Below are positions 26,545 through 36,209 of a DNA stretch of 64,000 bases, piece by piece; within the stretch, counting starts at the first letter, position 1; the number at the start of each line of letters is the position of its first letter. Origin of the DNA: Dethiosulfatarculus sandiegensis (GTDB taxonomy: Bacteria > Desulfobacterota > Desulfarculia > Desulfarculales > Desulfarculaceae); assembly GCF_000931935.2 (NCBI RefSeq), contig NZ_AZAC01000014.1, positions 124,001-188,000 of the forward strand. The letters are read 5' to 3'. A model generated the notes under the pieces. That model saw only the letters and a program-made list of their open reading frames with translations. It was not told the DNA's origin and made no database searches. A program made the position numbers and the translations under genes.

Positions 26545-27984
26545 TTATTTCTTCCGCCCCTTTACATGACCGGTTGCCACTACATACAGGCTGTCTCCTC
26601 CCTGGGGCAGGGCTGCCACCTGGTTGGTTTCCTGGTCATAAAAGGCTCCCACACCGCAGCAGCCCAAACCCAGGGCCTGGGCTGCGAGGTAGATTCTCTG
26701 CCCGGCCTTGCCCGCTTCTATCATGGCATGACGGTAACTGCGCAGGCCGTTTTCATTGATCAGTGTGTTTAAGTTTCCCCATAAAACAAAGGCAATTCCC
26801 GCCTGCCCCACCCAGGCTTGGCCCAGGCAGGCCCGGCCCAGGAGACGGCCAAAATCAGCCGTGGCTTCGCGGGGCTCCATCAGGTTCGGTTTGGGGTGAT
26901 AAAGGTATTTGCCGCCTGGTATTTCTCCTCCCGGTGAAACCAGAAGCATGGCCCTTATGGGAGAGCGCCTTGGCAGGGAGGCCCTGATAATGGCTCCGGC
27001 CAAGTCCTGTTCAAGGGGCCTGGCCAGGAAGTTTCTGCGGGAGCGCCTTTTTTTGATTGCCTCTAAGAGAGGCCCCTCAAACCGGGCCGGTTCAGGGCAG
27101 GTCATGGCCTGTTCCGGGGAAGTCTGCTCCGGCCACAGGCGTCCGGGTTCAGGTGTTTCAAGGTTGCCTGATTTGTGGGTCTTCAAGAGCAGGGAATCCC
27201 TGCCGATTTTAGCGGACAGGGGGCTGTATTGACGGTCAAAGGGGGGAAGACCCGGGTCTTCCGGTCCGGGATCGTCCGGTTCACCGCCGGTTGTGAGGGT
27301 TGCCAGGGTTGCTTCGTCTTCCGTGGCCAGCCCCAGAAACACCCCTGCCGAGACATCGGCAAAATCAAGGCAGGTTTTCACCTCGAGCCCAGCGGCGGCC
27401 AGGCTCAGTTCAAGGTTGGCCAAAAGGTGCCCTGTATCCAAAAGACAATAGCGGTAGGCCCGGCTGGAATATTTCCACAGGCTGCGCCAGAACAGGGTGG
27501 TTATGAAAAAGGTGAGCCTTTGCGGCCTTTGCCCCAGGATTTTGGAGGCGGTCCGGGCCAGCTTGCCTTCCCAGAGAAGATGCAATCCCGGTGTTTCGGC
27601 TGTGAAGTGATACAGCCCGTCTTTAAGGCCTTGCACCTCGGTTGCCACCATATAAATTTCGCATGGATACAAGGCCCCTGCGCTGGCCCAGGACCTGAGG
27701 CCCGGTGAATTGGGCACGCCGGGGGTGTGGGCCGTGATTCCGCCCGCCATTAACAGGCAGCCTGCCAAAAGGTTTGCGTCCGGTTTGGGCTGATCCGGTT
27801 CAGGCCGGGGCGGATGGTCTTTTAAAAGGTCTTCCAAGGAGGTCTTGGGCAGGGTGGGCGAGGGCAGGGGGATAGGTTCTCTGTGCAGGTATCTCTTAAA
27901 GGGCAGGGGCTGGTTGGCCCAATCCAATCCGTGGCCGCCGAGGCTTTCCCTGAAGTAGGCGGTAAGGGAGTGGTATTCCTTCAT
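26545..27984 (-). CDS. SagB/ThcOx-type nitroreductase-fold oxidoreductase
   Basis: The 479-residue protein consists of two nitroreductase-like halves, as in the SagB/ThcOx family. Half one has PNSPGLRSWASAGALYPCEIYMVATEV, the arrangement that binds FMN. Half two has LLEAIKKRRSRRNFLARPLEQ and SYRHAMIEAGKAGQRIYLAAQALGLGCCGVGAFYD. SagB proteins use FMN to oxidise azolines in thiazole/oxazole-modified peptides. However, no cyclodehydratase (SagC/D) or precursor peptide is visible nearby, so another redox role is just as likely. GGAAGGA precedes the ATG. It is divergent from the GH57 gene on its other side. Confidence 0.85.
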   Translation of the reverse strand: MKEYHSLTAYFRESLGGHGLDWANQPLPFKRYLHREPIPLPSPTLPKTSLEDLLKDHPPRPEPDQPKPDANLLAGCLLMAGGITAHTPGVPNSPGLRSWASAGALYPCEIYMVATEVQGLKDGLYHFTAETPGLHLLWEGKLARTASKILGQRPQRLTFFITTLFWRSLWKYSSRAYRYCLLDTGHLLANLELSLAAAGLEVKTCLDFADVSAGVFLGLATEDEATLATLTTGGEPDDPGPEDPGLPPFDRQYSPLSAKIGRDSLLLKTHKSGNLETPEPGRLWPEQTSPEQAMTCPEPARFEGPLLEAIKKRRSRRNFLARPLEQDLAGAIIRASLPRRSPIRAMLLVSPGGEIPGGKYLYHPKPNLMEPREATADFGRLLGRACLGQAWVGQAGIAFVLWGNLNTLINENGLRSYRHAMIEAGKAGQRIYLAAQALGLGCCGVGAFYDQETNQVAALPQGGDSLYVVATGHVKGRKK

Positions 27985-28088
27985 ACTCGTCCTTCCTGCC
28001 TGAAAATGGGGTTTGCTTTAAGTGAAGCTTTTGTTTTCAAAGAAAAATGCCGAGAGTTGCCACGGCCGATTGGTGTACTATAGGAATT

Positions 28089-30485
28089 ATGGAAAAATAT
28101 ATATGCATACATGGGCACTTTTACCAACCCCCGCGCATGAATCCCTGGCTTGAGTCCTTGGAGACCCAGGACTCGGCCTATCCCTATGATAACTGGAACT
28201 CCCGCATAACCGCCGAGTGCTACGCACCGAATGCCGTGGCCCGCCTTTTGGGTACAACCGGCACCATAGTTGATATTGTAAACAATTACAGCCGGATTTC
28301 CTTTAATTTCGGCCCCACCCTGCTCAGCTGGCTCAAGGCCAACAACCCTTGGGTCCACGAAGCCCTGGTTTTGGCGGACCAGGCCTCCCAAAAGCGGCTG
28401 GGCAAGGGCAATGCCCTGGCGCAGGTCTATAACCATATCATCATGCCCCTGGCCACTCAAAGGGATAAGTTGACCCAAATCCGATGGGGCATCAAGGATT
28501 TTGAAAACCGCTTTGCCAGAAAACCGGAAGGCATGTGGCTAAGCGAGACAGCGGTGGACACCCCCACCCTTACGGCCCTGGCCGATGAAGGGATTTTGTT
28601 CACCATCCTGGCCCCGGAGCAGGCGGAACATGTGAGGCCGTTGGGCGGGGACGAGTGGCAGGATGTAACAGGCGGCAAAGTTGACCCAAAAAGCCCCTAT
28701 CTGGTGAACCTGCCCAATGGAAAAACCATAACCGTGTTTTTCTACGACGGCCCCACCAGCCGAGGGATTGCCTTTGAAAAATTGCTTTCCAATGGGGATC
28801 TTCTGAGTTCTCGGCTTACCAAACTTTTTGATCCAAAAGGCCCCCAGGCCCAGTTGGCCCATATAGCCACAGACGGTGAGTCCTATGGTCATCATCACCA
28901 GTTCGGTGAGATGGCCCTGGCCTATAGTCTTAAGGAATTGGATGACGACCCTGAATACCGGCTCACCAATTACGCCGCCTTTCTGGCCACCCACCCGCCC
29001 CTGCATGAGGTGCGCATAAGGGAGAATTCCTCCTGGTCTTGCGCCCACGGCATAGGCCGCTGGAAAGAAGACTGCGGCTGCGCCATAGATCCGCAAAAAG
29101 GCTGGAACCAGAAATGGCGTAAACCCCTGCGTGAGGCGCTTGATTACCTTAAGTCCCGGCTGGATGAATTTTTCGAGCAAAAGGGCGGTGAACTCTTTAA
29201 AGACCCCTGGGCCGCCAGGGATGATTATGTGGAGGTCATGGGCCCCAAGGAGCCCGAGGCCTGGTCCGGTTTTTTGAAAAGGCATCTGGCCGCGGAACCG
29301 GAGGCAGACACGGCTTTGCAGGCCGCCAAACTTCTGGAGAGCCAAAGGTGGGGACTTTTCATGTTTACCTCCTGCGGCTGGTTTTTTGATGACCTGGCCG
29401 GGCTGGAGCCGGTGCAGAACCTGCGTTTTGCGGCCAGGGCCATGGAACTGGCCGGTGAGTTGGGGGCCGGGTCTTGGGAAGAGCCTTTTCTGAGGATTCT
29501 GGAACAGGGCAGCTCCAATGAGGCCTTATTCGGAACAGGCCGGGATATTTGGGAAAAAAGGGTGGTTAAAAGAAGGGTCACTCCAGCCAGGGTGGTGGCT
29601 CACGCAGCCTTGAGCTCCCTGCATCAGGACCATGGCTTGGCCGGTGGGATTTATGCCTATGATATTGAGTCGCCCTACCAGGAAAAATGGGATCAGGGCA
29701 ATTTCAAGGTTTCCTGGGGCAGGGCCAAGGTGACCCACAGGCCGGTGGGCGAAGAGGCCCAATACTGCTATGCGGTCCTGCATGCGGGCGAGTTGGATTT
29801 CAGGGCCAGGGTGGCCCCTTGCTCGGACAATCATGACCTCACCGCCTTGGCCCGGGAAATTAAAAAGCCCATGGGTGAGGAAGACGCCGCCGGTGTGGAA
29901 AATGTTTTTGACCGGCATCTATCCGGGGAGCGTTTTGGCTTGGCCAACCTTTTCCTGGAGGGAAGGCGCAAGCTGGGCAGGGCGGCCCTGGACCGGGCCA
30001 CCGAAGAAAATTTGAAGCAGGCCAAGGAGATGTACCGTCAAAGCGCGGATGTAATGATCGGTCTGCGCCAGATGGATGTTCCCCTGCCGGAAATTTACCT
30101 GGCCCTGGCAGAGGCCATCTTGACCAGGGATCTAATTGATCAGTTGAAGGAACCGGGGGAAAGAGACCTTTCCGACGCCATGATCCGGGTGGCGCAGCAG
30201 GTTCTGGCCCTGGAGCTCAAACTCGATTCCCCGGTGCTTAAGCTGGCCCTTGCCAAGGCAGTGGCCCGGTGCCTTACGGAGTATAAGCCGGACAAGGCCT
30301 CTGAGGAGCGCCTGGCCTGGGCCGGGAATCTGGTGATCCTGGCCCGCACCCTTGAGATTCCCTTGAACCTGTGGGAGGCTCAAAACGACTTTTTCAAGGT
30401 GCTTAAAGACAGAGGGCCCACCGGCTTGACCCCCGCCATGCAGCGTATGGGTAGTTTGTTGGATTTTGAGCTTGGTGTTTCCTGA
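28089..30485 (+). CDS. Glycoside hydrolase family 57 protein with DUF3536
   Basis: The protein of about 798 residues starts MEKYICIHGHFYQPPR, the first conserved GH57 motif (HGHFYQPPRMNPWLE). It continues through the GH57 barrel (FNFGPTLLSWL, KPEGMWLSETAVD with the presumed nucleophile Glu, and ATDGESYGHHHQFGE). The second half (from about residue 370) matches DUF3536. These proteins act on alpha-glucans, but this subgroup lacks a firmly known activity. I chose the ATG at 28089 because the conserved motif begins directly after it and AGGA lies before it; a frame from 28047 is longer. It is followed by another GH57 gene, suggesting a glycogen-processing pair. Confidence 0.88.
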   Translation: MEKYICIHGHFYQPPRMNPWLESLETQDSAYPYDNWNSRITAECYAPNAVARLLGTTGTIVDIVNNYSRISFNFGPTLLSWLKANNPWVHEALVLADQASQKRLGKGNALAQVYNHIIMPLATQRDKLTQIRWGIKDFENRFARKPEGMWLSETAVDTPTLTALADEGILFTILAPEQAEHVRPLGGDEWQDVTGGKVDPKSPYLVNLPNGKTITVFFYDGPTSRGIAFEKLLSNGDLLSSRLTKLFDPKGPQAQLAHIATDGESYGHHHQFGEMALAYSLKELDDDPEYRLTNYAAFLATHPPLHEVRIRENSSWSCAHGIGRWKEDCGCAIDPQKGWNQKWRKPLREALDYLKSRLDEFFEQKGGELFKDPWAARDDYVEVMGPKEPEAWSGFLKRHLAAEPEADTALQAAKLLESQRWGLFMFTSCGWFFDDLAGLEPVQNLRFAARAMELAGELGAGSWEEPFLRILEQGSSNEALFGTGRDIWEKRVVKRRVTPARVVAHAALSSLHQDHGLAGGIYAYDIESPYQEKWDQGNFKVSWGRAKVTHRPVGEEAQYCYAVLHAGELDFRARVAPCSDNHDLTALAREIKKPMGEEDAAGVENVFDRHLSGERFGLANLFLEGRRKLGRAALDRATEENLKQAKEMYRQSADVMIGLRQMDVPLPEIYLALAEAILTRDLIDQLKEPGERDLSDAMIRVAQQVLALELKLDSPVLKLALAKAVARCLTEYKPDKASEERLAWAGNLVILARTLEIPLNLWEAQNDFFKVLKDRGPTGLTPAMQRMGSLLDFELGVS

Positions 30486-30545
30486 TTAAAACCTTTTTAC
30501 GCTTGAGCCGCCCTTAAAATCGGGGGCGGCGGTCTGGATTGAACC

Positions 30546-32660
30546 ATGGCCTCTGAAAAGATGACCCTTTTGTTGGTGCTCCATGCCCACCAGCCGGTGG
30601 GTAATTTTGATCATGTCATGCATTATGCCTATGAAACCTGCTATGAACCGGTGGTCAAGACCTTGGAGCAATACCCCGAGTTCAGATGCGGGTTGCATTA
30701 CTCGGGCCCTTTGCTCAACTGGCTCAAGCAAAACCAACCGGGATATCTGGAACAGGTGGCAAAGCTCTCCCAAAAGGGGCAGGTGGAGATACTCACCGGC
30801 GGTTATTACGAACCCCTTTTGGCCTCGATCCCCAAAAGGGATGCCAGGGCCCAGATTGTCAAGCAAAGCGGTTTCACCCGGGAAACGTTTGGGAAAAAGC
30901 CCACCGGTCTTTGGCTGGCCGAGCGCATCTGGGAGCCGGGAATGCCCGCCAAGATAGGGGGCCTGGATCTGGCCTACACCCTGGTGGATGACACTCATCT
31001 TTATTATGCCGGGCTGGGGCCGGAGGCCATGTTCGGTTATCACCTGACTGAAAGAGAGGGTTTTGGCCTGGGGGTGTTTCCCACCCATAAAGAACTGCGC
31101 TACAGCATTCCCTTTAAAGATCCCTCCGAGACCCTGGATTTTCTCAAAAGGGTTCTTGATTCCAAAGGCCCCACCTGCGCCACCTATGGCGATGACATGG
31201 AGAAATTCGGCCTGTGGCCCGACACCTGGGACTGGGTCTTTAAAAGGGGTTGGCTTAAGCGGTTTATCGAGGCTGCCTTGGAGGCCTCTGATTGGCTGAG
31301 CCTGGGGCATTGCGGCCAGTGGGCCAGTGAAAACCCGCCGGAAGGGCGAATTTACCTGCCCACTGCGGCCTATGAGGAGATGTTGACCTGGGCCTTGCCC
31401 AGCCGCACCGCAGTGAAGATGGAGGCACTTACCAAGGAGCTTAAGCAAAAGGGTGAGTTTGAGGAGATGCGCCCCTTTTTGCGGGGCGGGATCTGGGACA
31501 ATTTTTTGGTCAAATACCGGGAATCCAACCTCATGCACAAGCGCATGCTCTTTGTGAGCCAAAAGCTGGCCAATATGGATGCCCCGGAACTGGCCTTGGA
31601 TCATCTTTATCAGTCTCAATGCAACTGCGCCTATTGGCACGGGCTGTTCGGCGGCCTTTACCTGGCCCACCTCAGAGCGGCGGTGCATGAACACCTGATA
31701 AAGGCGGACACCCTGGCGGATAAGGCCCTACACGGCAAGGCGGATTGGGCCGAATGCCGGGCCCTGGATTTGGATCTGGACGGGCGGGAAGAGGTTGTTC
31801 TGGCAGGGCCTCATCTGGATGCGGTTATCCATCCCTCCTATGGCGGCAGTGTAAGCGTGCTGGATTTAAGGCCCCAGGCCTTTAACCTGGGGCTGGGTCT
31901 CACCAGGCGGCACGAGGCTTATCACGAATTGCTGACCATGACAGGCGACGAAGGTGATTCAGAGGGCGAAGTTCAGTCCATTCACGACCGGGTTGTGTTC
32001 AAGGAAGAAAACCTGGAAAAACACCTGATCTATGACTGGTATGAGCGGGCCATGTTCCAGGATCATATCCTGCCCGAGGGAACCGGGCTTAGGGATATGC
32101 CCGGACTTGGTTTCAGGGAATGGGGAGACTTTGTAAACCAGCCCTATGAGATCCTGGAAAAGGGCCAGGCCAAGGAAAGGGCCTGGCTGCGCCTTTTACG
32201 CAAGGGCGGCATTTATAGCGATGGGGGCAATTGGCCCTTGAACGTGGAAAAGGGCTTCAGCCTTGGCCCCGGGGCCTTGTTCAGCGTGGACTATATAGCA
32301 ACCGCCCCGGATAAAGGCAGGCCGGGGGTGATGTTTGCCGTTGAAATTAATTTTTCCCTGCTTGCGGCCAGCGACCCGGGAAAACACATTCTGTTGCCCG
32401 GTAAAGAAAAGATGGGGCTTGAAAGCCCCTGGGAAAAGGGGCTGGTCTCAAGCCTGGATCTGGTGAATGAGGCCGACGGATTTGTAGTGCGGCTTTCCTT
32501 GAATCCGCCCGCGCTTCTCTGGTGCTACCCGGTGGAGACGGTGAGCCAGTCTGAGAGCGGGCTTGAGCGCACCTACCAGGGCAGCTCCCTGAACTTGGTC
32601 TGGCCCTTTGCCGCCAATCGGGAAAAGTTATCGGCCGGTATTGATCTGGAAGTATTATGA
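30546..32660 (+). CDS. GH57 4-alpha-glucanotransferase / alpha-amylase type
   Basis: The 704-residue protein has all GH57 signatures: VLHAHQPVGNFD (motif 1), GCLHYSGPLLNWL-type motif 2 as CGLHYSGPLLNWL, GLWLAERIWEPGMP with the nucleophile Glu (motif 3), and CATYGDDMEKFGLWP with the acid/base Asp (motif 4). C-terminal beta-rich regions fit DUF1925 and DUF1926 as in Thermococcus 4-alpha-glucanotransferase. It would move maltosyl or longer glucan segments, remodelling storage glycogen in the cytoplasm; no signal peptide is present. It lies 60 bases after the first GH57 gene on the same strand. Confidence 0.92.
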   Translation: MASEKMTLLLVLHAHQPVGNFDHVMHYAYETCYEPVVKTLEQYPEFRCGLHYSGPLLNWLKQNQPGYLEQVAKLSQKGQVEILTGGYYEPLLASIPKRDARAQIVKQSGFTRETFGKKPTGLWLAERIWEPGMPAKIGGLDLAYTLVDDTHLYYAGLGPEAMFGYHLTEREGFGLGVFPTHKELRYSIPFKDPSETLDFLKRVLDSKGPTCATYGDDMEKFGLWPDTWDWVFKRGWLKRFIEAALEASDWLSLGHCGQWASENPPEGRIYLPTAAYEEMLTWALPSRTAVKMEALTKELKQKGEFEEMRPFLRGGIWDNFLVKYRESNLMHKRMLFVSQKLANMDAPELALDHLYQSQCNCAYWHGLFGGLYLAHLRAAVHEHLIKADTLADKALHGKADWAECRALDLDLDGREEVVLAGPHLDAVIHPSYGGSVSVLDLRPQAFNLGLGLTRRHEAYHELLTMTGDEGDSEGEVQSIHDRVVFKEENLEKHLIYDWYERAMFQDHILPEGTGLRDMPGLGFREWGDFVNQPYEILEKGQAKERAWLRLLRKGGIYSDGGNWPLNVEKGFSLGPGALFSVDYIATAPDKGRPGVMFAVEINFSLLAASDPGKHILLPGKEKMGLESPWEKGLVSSLDLVNEADGFVVRLSLNPPALLWCYPVETVSQSESGLERTYQGSSLNLVWPFAANREKLSAGIDLEVL

Positions 32661-32661
32661 G

Positions 32662-32702
32662 ATATCCCTCCCCTGACCCTTGGTTGGGGCAGGGAAGGGT
32701 AT
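32662..32702. terminator. Stem-loop between convergent genes (GH57 and yedF)
   Basis: A long imperfect stem (CCCT.CCCTG.CCC pairing with GGG.CAGGG.AGGG, two mismatches and one bulge) occupies the 52-base gap between two convergent stop codons. Its position fits a two-way terminator; U-tracts are weak on both sides. Confidence 0.5.
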
Positions 32703-32712
32703 GAAAATTCTT

Positions 32713-33318
32713 CTAGGCGGTGATCACCTTGCCCGCCAGTTGCAGGCTGGTTACCACATCCAGCATATTGGTGGTCTCGCCCACCCGTTTTTCTTCCAGA
32801 ATGCCAAAGAAATCCAGGCAGGTGCCGCAGACCAGAATATGCACACCGGATTTTTCCAGTTCCTGTATGGCCTCGAGCACTTCCGAACCCTGGCAGCAGA
32901 GCTTGACCCCGCCGTTCAAGAAGATCACCCGCCACAGGTCCGGGCCCATCTCCTTTAAGGTGAGGATAAAGTTTTTCATGAGCCCGCGCCCCAGCTTGTC
33001 ATCGCCTGAGCCGATGCACTCAGACCTTATGAAGACCAGTTGTTTGGTCATGTCTCCGCCAACGGCAGGGGCGCTCTGTTCCTGATCCTTTGCTTCCGGC
33101 ATGGGGGCTTCGCCGTCTCTTTTGCCTGTCACCACAAAATCCCCGTCCTTTTCACTCACCTCCGCGCTGAATCCCTGGGTGCCTAAATAGCGGGATACGT
33201 TTTCACTGGCGGCTTTGTTATCCACCATTACTTCCACAGAATTCGGTGATTCTGCTTCCACCAGGTTCTTGGTCTGGATAACCGGCTGAGGGCAAGCCAT
33301 TTTACGGCAATCAAGCAT
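32713..33318 (-). CDS. yedF: Sulfurtransferase-like selenium-metabolism protein YedF
   Basis: The 201-residue protein combines an N-terminal TusA-like domain (MLDCRKMACPQPVIQTK, with the CPxP motif at about residues 9-12) and a C-terminal DsrE-like region (QLVFIRSECIGSGDDKLGRG, and LVCGTCLDFFGIL). This two-domain layout is typical of YedF, which in many anaerobes occurs with selenophosphate and selenocysteine genes; the molecular role is not firmly known. An AAGGAG Shine-Dalgarno sequence precedes the ATG. No selD, selA or selB gene lies in this window. Confidence 0.9.
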   Translation of the reverse strand: MLDCRKMACPQPVIQTKNLVEAESPNSVEVMVDNKAASENVSRYLGTQGFSAEVSEKDGDFVVTGKRDGEAPMPEAKDQEQSAPAVGGDMTKQLVFIRSECIGSGDDKLGRGLMKNFILTLKEMGPDLWRVIFLNGGVKLCCQGSEVLEAIQELEKSGVHILVCGTCLDFFGILEEKRVGETTNMLDVVTSLQLAGKVITA

Positions 33319-33704
33319 GTCTGCTCCTTGTTTTTTAAAATCTATTATTCAGCGGAATTGGCTCTTTTCAAAAGCTCTTCAAAAATGCGCCGGGTGTTTG
33401 GATGGTGGGAAGGGATGATAATTTGATTGCTCAAACTGAACAAGGGTTTCGGCCAGACCCCGCCTACCGCACCCGGGTAGATGCCTGAAACGGGGCTCAG
33501 GTAAAGCCGAAAACAAATTTCATGAAATTGGACCTTTGAAAAAAAGTATTTTTATTCGCTAAAAGATAGATACCCCTGAAGCGCTTGTCAATGTTTTCGA
33601 ACCCGGAGCGGCGGGTTGGCGGGGTTGGTGATTTCTTGTCCAGAGAAAAACTGATACAGTTATGCGCTCAGAACCTTGGGAATATCTAAGCAGGTGAAGC
33701 ATAA
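33319..33704. other. Divergent intergenic region (yedF and MBL-fold gene)
   Basis: About 385 bases with no gene on either strand. It must contain the two divergent promoters, but no box pair has a convincing spacing. The middle part (about 33520-33600) is A+T-rich. Confidence 0.5.
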
Positions 33705-34607
33705 ATGAAGCGCGAGATCACAGATGGCCTTATACACGTTATCGGCCCCATATGGCTGGTGCCTGGCCGCGGCCAGGGCAGGTTTCCCTTCAGCCACAGT
33801 GTGCTCATAAAAGACAAGACCACAGTGCTGATAGACACGGGCTGTGGGGAAAAGGCGCTTATGCCCCTGGCCGAGTCCGGCCAGGTTGATCTGGTGCTTA
33901 TAAGCCACACCCACCCGGACCACATGGCCTTGAACCATCTTTTTGCCGATAAAGAGATACTGGTTCCGGAGATGGCAGCAGACTCGGGCGTATCGCTTGA
34001 GGCGTTGGGCAGGCGTTTTTTCCCTGATCTTGAGATCAGGGCCATTTGGAAGGATTTTGTGCGGCGGACCATGGGGTTTACGGATTGCCCCATAAGCGGC
34101 ACTTTTTCGCCGAGCCAGGAGTTTGACCTGGGCTCAACCAGGCTTCAAGTGCTCTTCACCCCCGGCCACACCATTGATCATTGCTGCTTTTTCCTGCCTC
34201 AATATGATGTGTTGCTGAGCGCTGATATTGACCTGACCGGTTTTGGCCCCTGGTACGCCAACCCGGAAGGGAATATTGCCCAGACCCGTGAATCCATCAA
34301 CCGGCTGGCCGAGCTTGATCCCGGAATTCTGGTCTCTTCCCACAAGGGGATCATCAAGAAAAAGATCAAGGAATCCCTTTTGGATTACGCCCGCATAATA
34401 GATGAGCGCTCACTGGCGATTCTGAAACTGCTCAAAGAGCCGCAGAGCTTGGAGCAGATCGTGGATGCGGCGATCATATATGGCGGATTTCCCTTTTTAC
34501 CCAAGCTCCTGCGTCATTGGGAGGGCCAGATGGTTCAAAAACACCTGGCCGAGCTGGTGGACCAGGGGCGGGCGGTTAAAGAGGGGGATCTCTATAAGGC
34601 CCTTTAA
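33705..34607 (+). CDS. MBL-fold metallo-hydrolase
   Basis: The 300-residue protein has the metallo-beta-lactamase motif SHTHPDHMALNH (about residues 67-78), a second metal His in FTPGHTIDHC (about 150), the bridging Asp in LLSADIDLTG, and a C-terminal His in LVSSHKG. A C-terminal helical region (about 235-300) resembles the small winged-helix extension of LACTB2-like hydrolases (LLKEPQSLEQIVDAAI). Family members cleave thioesters, glutathione conjugates or nucleic acids; the substrate is not identifiable. The histidine kinase follows 72 bases downstream. Confidence 0.88.
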   Translation: MKREITDGLIHVIGPIWLVPGRGQGRFPFSHSVLIKDKTTVLIDTGCGEKALMPLAESGQVDLVLISHTHPDHMALNHLFADKEILVPEMAADSGVSLEALGRRFFPDLEIRAIWKDFVRRTMGFTDCPISGTFSPSQEFDLGSTRLQVLFTPGHTIDHCCFFLPQYDVLLSADIDLTGFGPWYANPEGNIAQTRESINRLAELDPGILVSSHKGIIKKKIKESLLDYARIIDERSLAILKLLKEPQSLEQIVDAAIIYGGFPFLPKLLRHWEGQMVQKHLAELVDQGRAVKEGDLYKAL

Positions 34608-34679
34608 CAGGGGGCCGTTGACTGAATGCCCTCCGGTTTGTCATAATATCAAAGACCCATCAAAATACTAATATTTGGT

Positions 34680-36179
34680 ATGGGTGGCGGCATGTGCGCA
34701 AACACAAGCGGGCTTCAGATCCTGGTGGCAGACCCTGAGGCTGAGATCAGAGAGGGTGTTTCCCAGATTCTGGGGCGTCAGGGCTATGGGGTGGTGGAGG
34801 CCCGCACCGGCCAAGAGACCCTGGATATCCTTTTGCAGGGCGCATGTGAACTGGCCCTGATCGAACTTTCTTTTCCGGACATGGAAGGCACCGAAGTTCT
34901 GGAGCGCCTGGTCGAGGCGGGCCAGGATGTGGACGTGATTGTGCTTACCGGCCAGGCCACCATAGAAAAGGCGGTCTATGCCGTGAGGCTTGGCGCTTTG
35001 GATGTGCTTACCAAGCCCTTTGTGCCCTGGCTCTTGAAAAAGGCGGTGGGCAGGGTCTGGGAGCTGCGCAGGCTGGCCCGGGAAAGGGACCGCCTGGCCA
35101 GGGAGCGCCAACGGGGTCTTTGGGCCATAACCACCGAAAAAAGCAGGCTGAAGGCTGTGATCAACAGCATGAGTGAGGGGGTTTTGATCACCGATCAGGA
35201 CGGCGGGATTGTGCTTTGCAACCCGGCCTTCACCCGGCTGATGGAGATGGATTCCAGCTGCGTGATCGGCTCCAGGGTGCGAGAGCACCCGCACTTGGCA
35301 GCCCTGCACAGGCTCACCGACCGCATGGCCAGCCCGGAAGAACCCGCCCAGATGATCTCCCAGGAACTCAAGATAAAGGAAGACCCGCCCCGCTTTATCA
35401 GGGCCAGGGTGAACCTGGTGGCAGGCTCGGAGGGCGGCGTGCTGGGGTTGGTGACTGTGATCGAGGACATCACCTATCTGAAGGAGATGGACCAGAAAAA
35501 GTCCGAGTTCGTGGCCATGGTCTCCCATGAGCTCAAGGCCCCCCTGGCTGTGCTCGACACCCAGGCCAAGGTTATCTTAAAGACCGTGGGCCACACCCTG
35601 GATGACAAACAGCAGAAAATGCTTTACCGCATGCAGGAGCGGATCAAGGGCGCGGTTGAGATGATAAACGACCTTCTGGACTTGACCCGAATCGAGGACC
35701 AGGGCGTGGTGCGCCAGAAAAGCCCGCTTGATTTGGGCGAATATGCCACCGAAGCCCGCGAGCTTTGGGACGCCTCTGCCAAGGAAAGGGGACACAAGCT
35801 GAGCCTTGAGCTTAAAGAAGGCCTGCCCGAGATCATGGCCGACCCCGGGGCCATCAGGGAAGTCTTGATGAACCTGGTGGGCAATGCGGTGCGTTACACG
35901 CCGGACGGAGGGGAGATCCTGGTTTCTGTTTGTTTGGAAAAAGGCTATGTGTGCCTTGAGGTCTCTGATAACGGCATAGGCGTGGCCCCGGAAGACCAGA
36001 AAAGGATTTTCGACCGCTTTTTCCGGGTGAAAAGCGAACACACCCGCCATATTGTGGGCACCGGCCTGGGCCTGCCGATCGTTAAAGCCATTGCAGAAGA
36101 ACACCAGGGCAGAATCAGCCTGGAAAGCCGTTTGGGCAAGGGCAGCACCTTTAAAGTCTATTTCCCGGCCCTGGTCTGA
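34680..36179 (+). CDS. Receiver-PAS-histidine kinase with degenerate receiver
   Basis: The 499-residue cytoplasmic protein has, in order, a receiver-like domain (about 13-125), a coiled linker (125-155), a PAS domain (about 155-270), a dimerisation domain with the phosphorylated His283 (FVAMVSHELKAPL), and an HATPase domain with N-box NLVGNAVRYTPDG, G1 VSDNGIGV and G2 GTGLGLPI. The kinase part looks active. In the receiver the phosphoacceptor Asp is replaced by Glu62 (LALIELSFPD), and the usual Asp-Asp pair is Asp18-Pro19, whereas Lys112 (LTKPF) is kept. Signal binding without phosphorylation is likely. The ATG at 34692 is a possible alternative start. No cognate regulator is adjacent. Confidence 0.92.
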   Translation: MGGGMCANTSGLQILVADPEAEIREGVSQILGRQGYGVVEARTGQETLDILLQGACELALIELSFPDMEGTEVLERLVEAGQDVDVIVLTGQATIEKAVYAVRLGALDVLTKPFVPWLLKKAVGRVWELRRLARERDRLARERQRGLWAITTEKSRLKAVINSMSEGVLITDQDGGIVLCNPAFTRLMEMDSSCVIGSRVREHPHLAALHRLTDRMASPEEPAQMISQELKIKEDPPRFIRARVNLVAGSEGGVLGLVTVIEDITYLKEMDQKKSEFVAMVSHELKAPLAVLDTQAKVILKTVGHTLDDKQQKMLYRMQERIKGAVEMINDLLDLTRIEDQGVVRQKSPLDLGEYATEARELWDASAKERGHKLSLELKEGLPEIMADPGAIREVLMNLVGNAVRYTPDGGEILVSVCLEKGYVCLEVSDNGIGVAPEDQKRIFDRFFRVKSEHTRHIVGTGLGLPIVKAIAEEHQGRISLESRLGKGSTFKVYFPALV

Positions 36180-36209
36180 CTCAAAAGGTAAAGGGGCGCG
36201 AAGTTACCC

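Noticed and set aside
28057..28084. TTGCCA and TATAGG boxes with 16-base spacing before the first GH57 gene
   Set aside because: The -10 box would overlap the Shine-Dalgarno site and leave almost no leader, so it is unlikely to be the promoter.
30486..31694. Long minus-strand open frame of 402 codons opposite the second GH57 gene
   Set aside because: It mirrors the codons of a clear GH57 protein with all catalytic motifs on the plus strand; long antisense frames are common in GC-rich genes.
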